DNA from: Deltaproteobacteria bacterium
Lineage (GTDB): Bacteria > Desulfobacterota > Syntrophobacteria > B119-G9
DNA length: 6,429 bases
Direction: 5' to 3'
NCBI GenBank assembly: GCA_003646715.1
Contig: QMLL01000101.1
Span: forward strand, 1-6,429
Shown one piece after another: positions 6,419 through 6,429 of the stretch. Below the pieces are notes generated by a model, which worked only from the letters and a program-made list of their open reading frames with translations, was not told the DNA's origin and made no database searches. The position numbers were made by a program, and so were the translations under genes. The stretch's first letter is position 1. Each line of letters starts with the position of its first letter.

Positions 6419-6429
6419 GTCATGACCTA

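Noticed and set aside
6382..6429. Plus-strand frame open to the window edge, possible start of a divergent gene
   Set aside because: Only 16 codons are visible and they run through the CGTCATTCCCGCGAAAG repeat motif, so coding is unlikely. It cannot be judged without more sequence.
6154..6429. CIRCE operator or sigma32-type promoter upstream of hsp20
   Set aside because: No TTAGCACTC/GAGTGCTAA pair and no sigma32-like box pair were found in the region.

Overview
The window holds a run of five genes, all on the minus strand and read from the right edge towards the left. In order of transcription they are: a small heat-shock protein of the Hsp20/alpha-crystallin family (6153-5704), the ATP-dependent protease Lon (5688-3310), a small GHKL-type ATP-binding protein like the anti-sigma kinase RsbW (3294-2872), a phosphomannomutase/phosphoglucomutase of the AlgC/ManB type (2849-1500), and a DUF4301-like protein that runs off the left edge (1400 to beyond 1). 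The gaps are 15, 15, 22 and 99 bases. The first four genes are almost certainly one operon; the fifth may be part of it or may have a promoter I cannot see.

Upstream of hsp20 is a convincing housekeeping-type promoter: TTGACT, 17 bases, TAGAAT on the minus strand. It predicts a 5' leader of about 80 bases. At the end of the leader, a run of six U pairs with the hsp20 Shine-Dalgarno sequence in an 8-bp stem rich in G-U pairs. This is the arrangement of a fourU RNA thermometer, and a second AU-rich hairpin lies just upstream. A perfect 10-bp palindrome lies at the predicted transcription start. No CIRCE element was found. Heat induction may therefore act at translation, but this is inference from the sequence.

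The first two genes form a protein quality-control pair: Hsp20 holds unfolding proteins and Lon degrades damaged ones. The third is a likely regulatory kinase or anti-sigma factor with no partner in view. The last two point to sugar activation: a hexose-phosphate mutase makes the sugar 1-phosphate, and the DUF4301 protein carries motifs that resemble those of nucleotide-sugar pyrophosphorylases. A stress module and a sugar module thus seem to be read from one promoter.

The organism looks like a bacterium of moderate GC content with strong Shine-Dalgarno sites. The half-repeat CGTCATTCCCGCGAAAG at the right edge belongs to a type common in proteobacteria and related Gram-negative lineages. A Desulfobacterota-like or similar Gram-negative host is a low-confidence guess. 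I saw no tRNA, rRNA, CRISPR array, insertion sequence or prophage gene.
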